Position numbers and translations under genes: made by a program | Assembly (NCBI GenBank): GCA_020439725.1 | Contig: JAGQSE010000266.1 | Coordinates: 1,033 to 8,362 of the forward strand | Reading direction: 5' to 3' | Length of the DNA stretch: 7,330 bases | Source: Acidobacteriota bacterium | GTDB lineage: Bacteria > Acidobacteriota > Thermoanaerobaculia > Multivoradales > JAHZIX01 | Notes under the pieces: model-generated | Told to the model about the DNA's origin: nothing | The model's input: only the letters and a program-made list of their open reading frames with translations | Databases searched by the model: none | In this document: positions 6,394 through 7,330 of the stretch, piece by piece | Layout of the letters: each line of letters starts with the position of its first letter | Position numbering within the stretch: the first letter of the stretch is position 1

Positions 6394-7330
6394 ATGACAC
6401 CTCGAACGAGAGTCGGCGAAAACCGCGAGATCCTGGTCGGCCGTCTGCGCATCCTGACCGGCGCCCTGGCCCTCTGCCTGTTGATCGTCCTTTCGGGCTT
6501 CTGGATGGTGCAGATCGTCCACGGCGATCAATACCGCAACCTGTCCGAGAACAACCGCCTCCGGCGGCAACCGGTCGAGGCGCTACGCGGCCTGATCTAC
6601 GACCGCGCCGGACGCCTGCTGGTCGAGAACGTGCCGAGCTACGGCCTGATGGTCGACCGCACCTTGACCACGGACATGGACGCGAGCCTCGCCTTCGCCG
6701 CCGGCATCCTCGAGCGCTCGCGCGACGAGCTCGCCGCCAACCTGGCGCGCGCCCGCGGTGCCAACCGCTTCGCACCGATCCCCATCGCCGACAACCTGTC
6801 CCTCGCCCAGGTGGCGCAGATCGAGGCCGCCGGCTTCGAGCATCCCGAGTTCCAGATCCAGGTGCGGCACCTGCGGCTCTACCGCTACGGCCCGCAGACC
6901 GCGCACATCCTCGGCTATCTGGGAGAGGTCACCGAGGACGAGCTGGCGACCCCGGGCTCCACCTACGACGCCGGCGACCTGATCGGCCGGCGCGGCATCG
7001 AACGAGCCTACGACGCCGAGCTGCGCGGCAAGGACGGCGAGCGCGTGGTGGTGGTCGACAGCCGCGGCAAGCTGGTCGAAGAGTTCGGTCGCGAGGCGGC
7101 GAGCATCGGCCGGAACCTGCATCTCACCCTCGATCTCGAGCTGCAGCAGGAAGCCATGGAGCAGCTCCGCGATCGGGTCGGAGCGGTGGTCGCCCTCGAT
7201 CCGCGGGACGGCGCGGTGCTGGCCTTCGCCTCCTCGCCCTCCTACGATCCCAACCTGTTCTCGCGCCGCCTCGATCCGGAGCAATGGCAGGCCTTGCTCG
7301 AAGCGCCCCACGCTCCACTCCAGAGCCGGC
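6394..7330 (+). CDS. mrdA: Penicillin-binding protein 2 (elongasome transpeptidase), N-terminal part, cut by window end
   Basis: PBP2 is the class B transpeptidase that cross-links lateral-wall peptidoglycan together with the glycosyltransferase RodA. The window holds 312 codons with no stop. Residues 1-17 are cytoplasmic and basic, and about 18-41 are the membrane anchor. The dimerisation/linker region shows ALRGLIYDRAGRLLVENVPSYGL (63-85), HILGYLGEVTEDEL (171-184) and GDLIGRRGIERAYDAELRGKDG (194-215). The transpeptidase domain opens with LHLTLDLELQQEA (242-254), VVALDPRDGAVLAFASSPSYDPN (265-287) and a final APLQSR. In relatives the SxxK active site follows shortly after that last motif, so catalytic residues lie beyond the window. 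The ATG at 6394 comes one base after the mreD stop with no strong Shine-Dalgarno sequence, suggesting coupling. The neighbours and sequence favour PBP2 over the division protein PBP3/FtsI. rodA is the expected next gene. Confidence 0.95.
   Translation, partial: MTPRTRVGENREILVGRLRILTGALALCLLIVLSGFWMVQIVHGDQYRNLSENNRLRRQPVEALRGLIYDRAGRLLVENVPSYGLMVDRTLTTDMDASLAFAAGILERSRDELAANLARARGANRFAPIPIADNLSLAQVAQIEAAGFEHPEFQIQVRHLRLYRYGPQTAHILGYLGEVTEDELATPGSTYDAGDLIGRRGIERAYDAELRGKDGERVVVVDSRGKLVEEFGREAASIGRNLHLTLDLELQQEAMEQLRDRVGAVVALDPRDGAVLAFASSPSYDPNLFSRRLDPEQWQALLEAPHAPLQSR

Overview
The window is GC-rich chromosomal DNA. Codon third positions are overwhelmingly G or C, and the only obviously AT-rich patch is a promoter-like stretch near 2368-2376. 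It is densely coding and holds core genes of a rod-shaped, envelope-building bacterium: cell-shape and elongation genes, a periplasmic folding factor, and the start of a Holliday-junction gene. I see no mobile element, CRISPR array, tRNA or rRNA. A PpiD-type periplasmic chaperone together with mreBCD and PBP2 fits a Gram-negative-type envelope. The high GC and the order ppiD / FecR-domain protein / mreBCD / mrdA make me think of Acidobacteriota or a neighbouring phylum, but that is an inference from gene order and not proven by the sequence.

Layout. The minus strand (read right to left) carries ppiD (2175..214), then a 100-bp gap with a strong GC hairpin, then the first 37 codons of ruvA (113..1, cut by the window edge). 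A 286-bp divergent intergenic region (2176-2461) follows. It holds a plausible sigma-70-type promoter for ppiD, an extended -10 promoter for the rightward genes, and a hairpin in the predicted rightward 5' leader. The plus strand then carries a single-pass membrane protein with FecR, fibronectin-III-like and Ig-like domains (2462-3913), mreB (3974-4999), mreC (5002-5880, GTG start), mreD (5877-6392) and the start of mrdA/PBP2 (6394 to the window end, stopping just before the expected active-site serine).

How the genes fit together. MreB filaments under the inner membrane, MreC and MreD in and across it, and PBP2 (normally with RodA, probably just downstream) form the elongasome that inserts lateral-wall peptidoglycan. 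mreB to mrdA are almost contiguous (gaps of 2 and 1 nt and a 4-nt overlap), which points to one operon with translational coupling. The FecR/FN3 protein sits 60 bp upstream of mreB with no visible terminator or promoter between them, so it is probably co-transcribed. It is the least understood gene here and the main candidate for new biology: a periplasmic beta-rich protein anchored next to the elongation machinery. PpiD, divergent to it, assists folding of proteins leaving the Sec translocon, including envelope proteins.

Most of the window is ordinary core genome. The points worth a second look are the FecR-FN3-Ig protein, the divergent promoter region with nearly superimposed -10 elements, a 40-residue tandem repeat inside PpiD, and the ppiD-ruvA hairpin with competing pairing elements.
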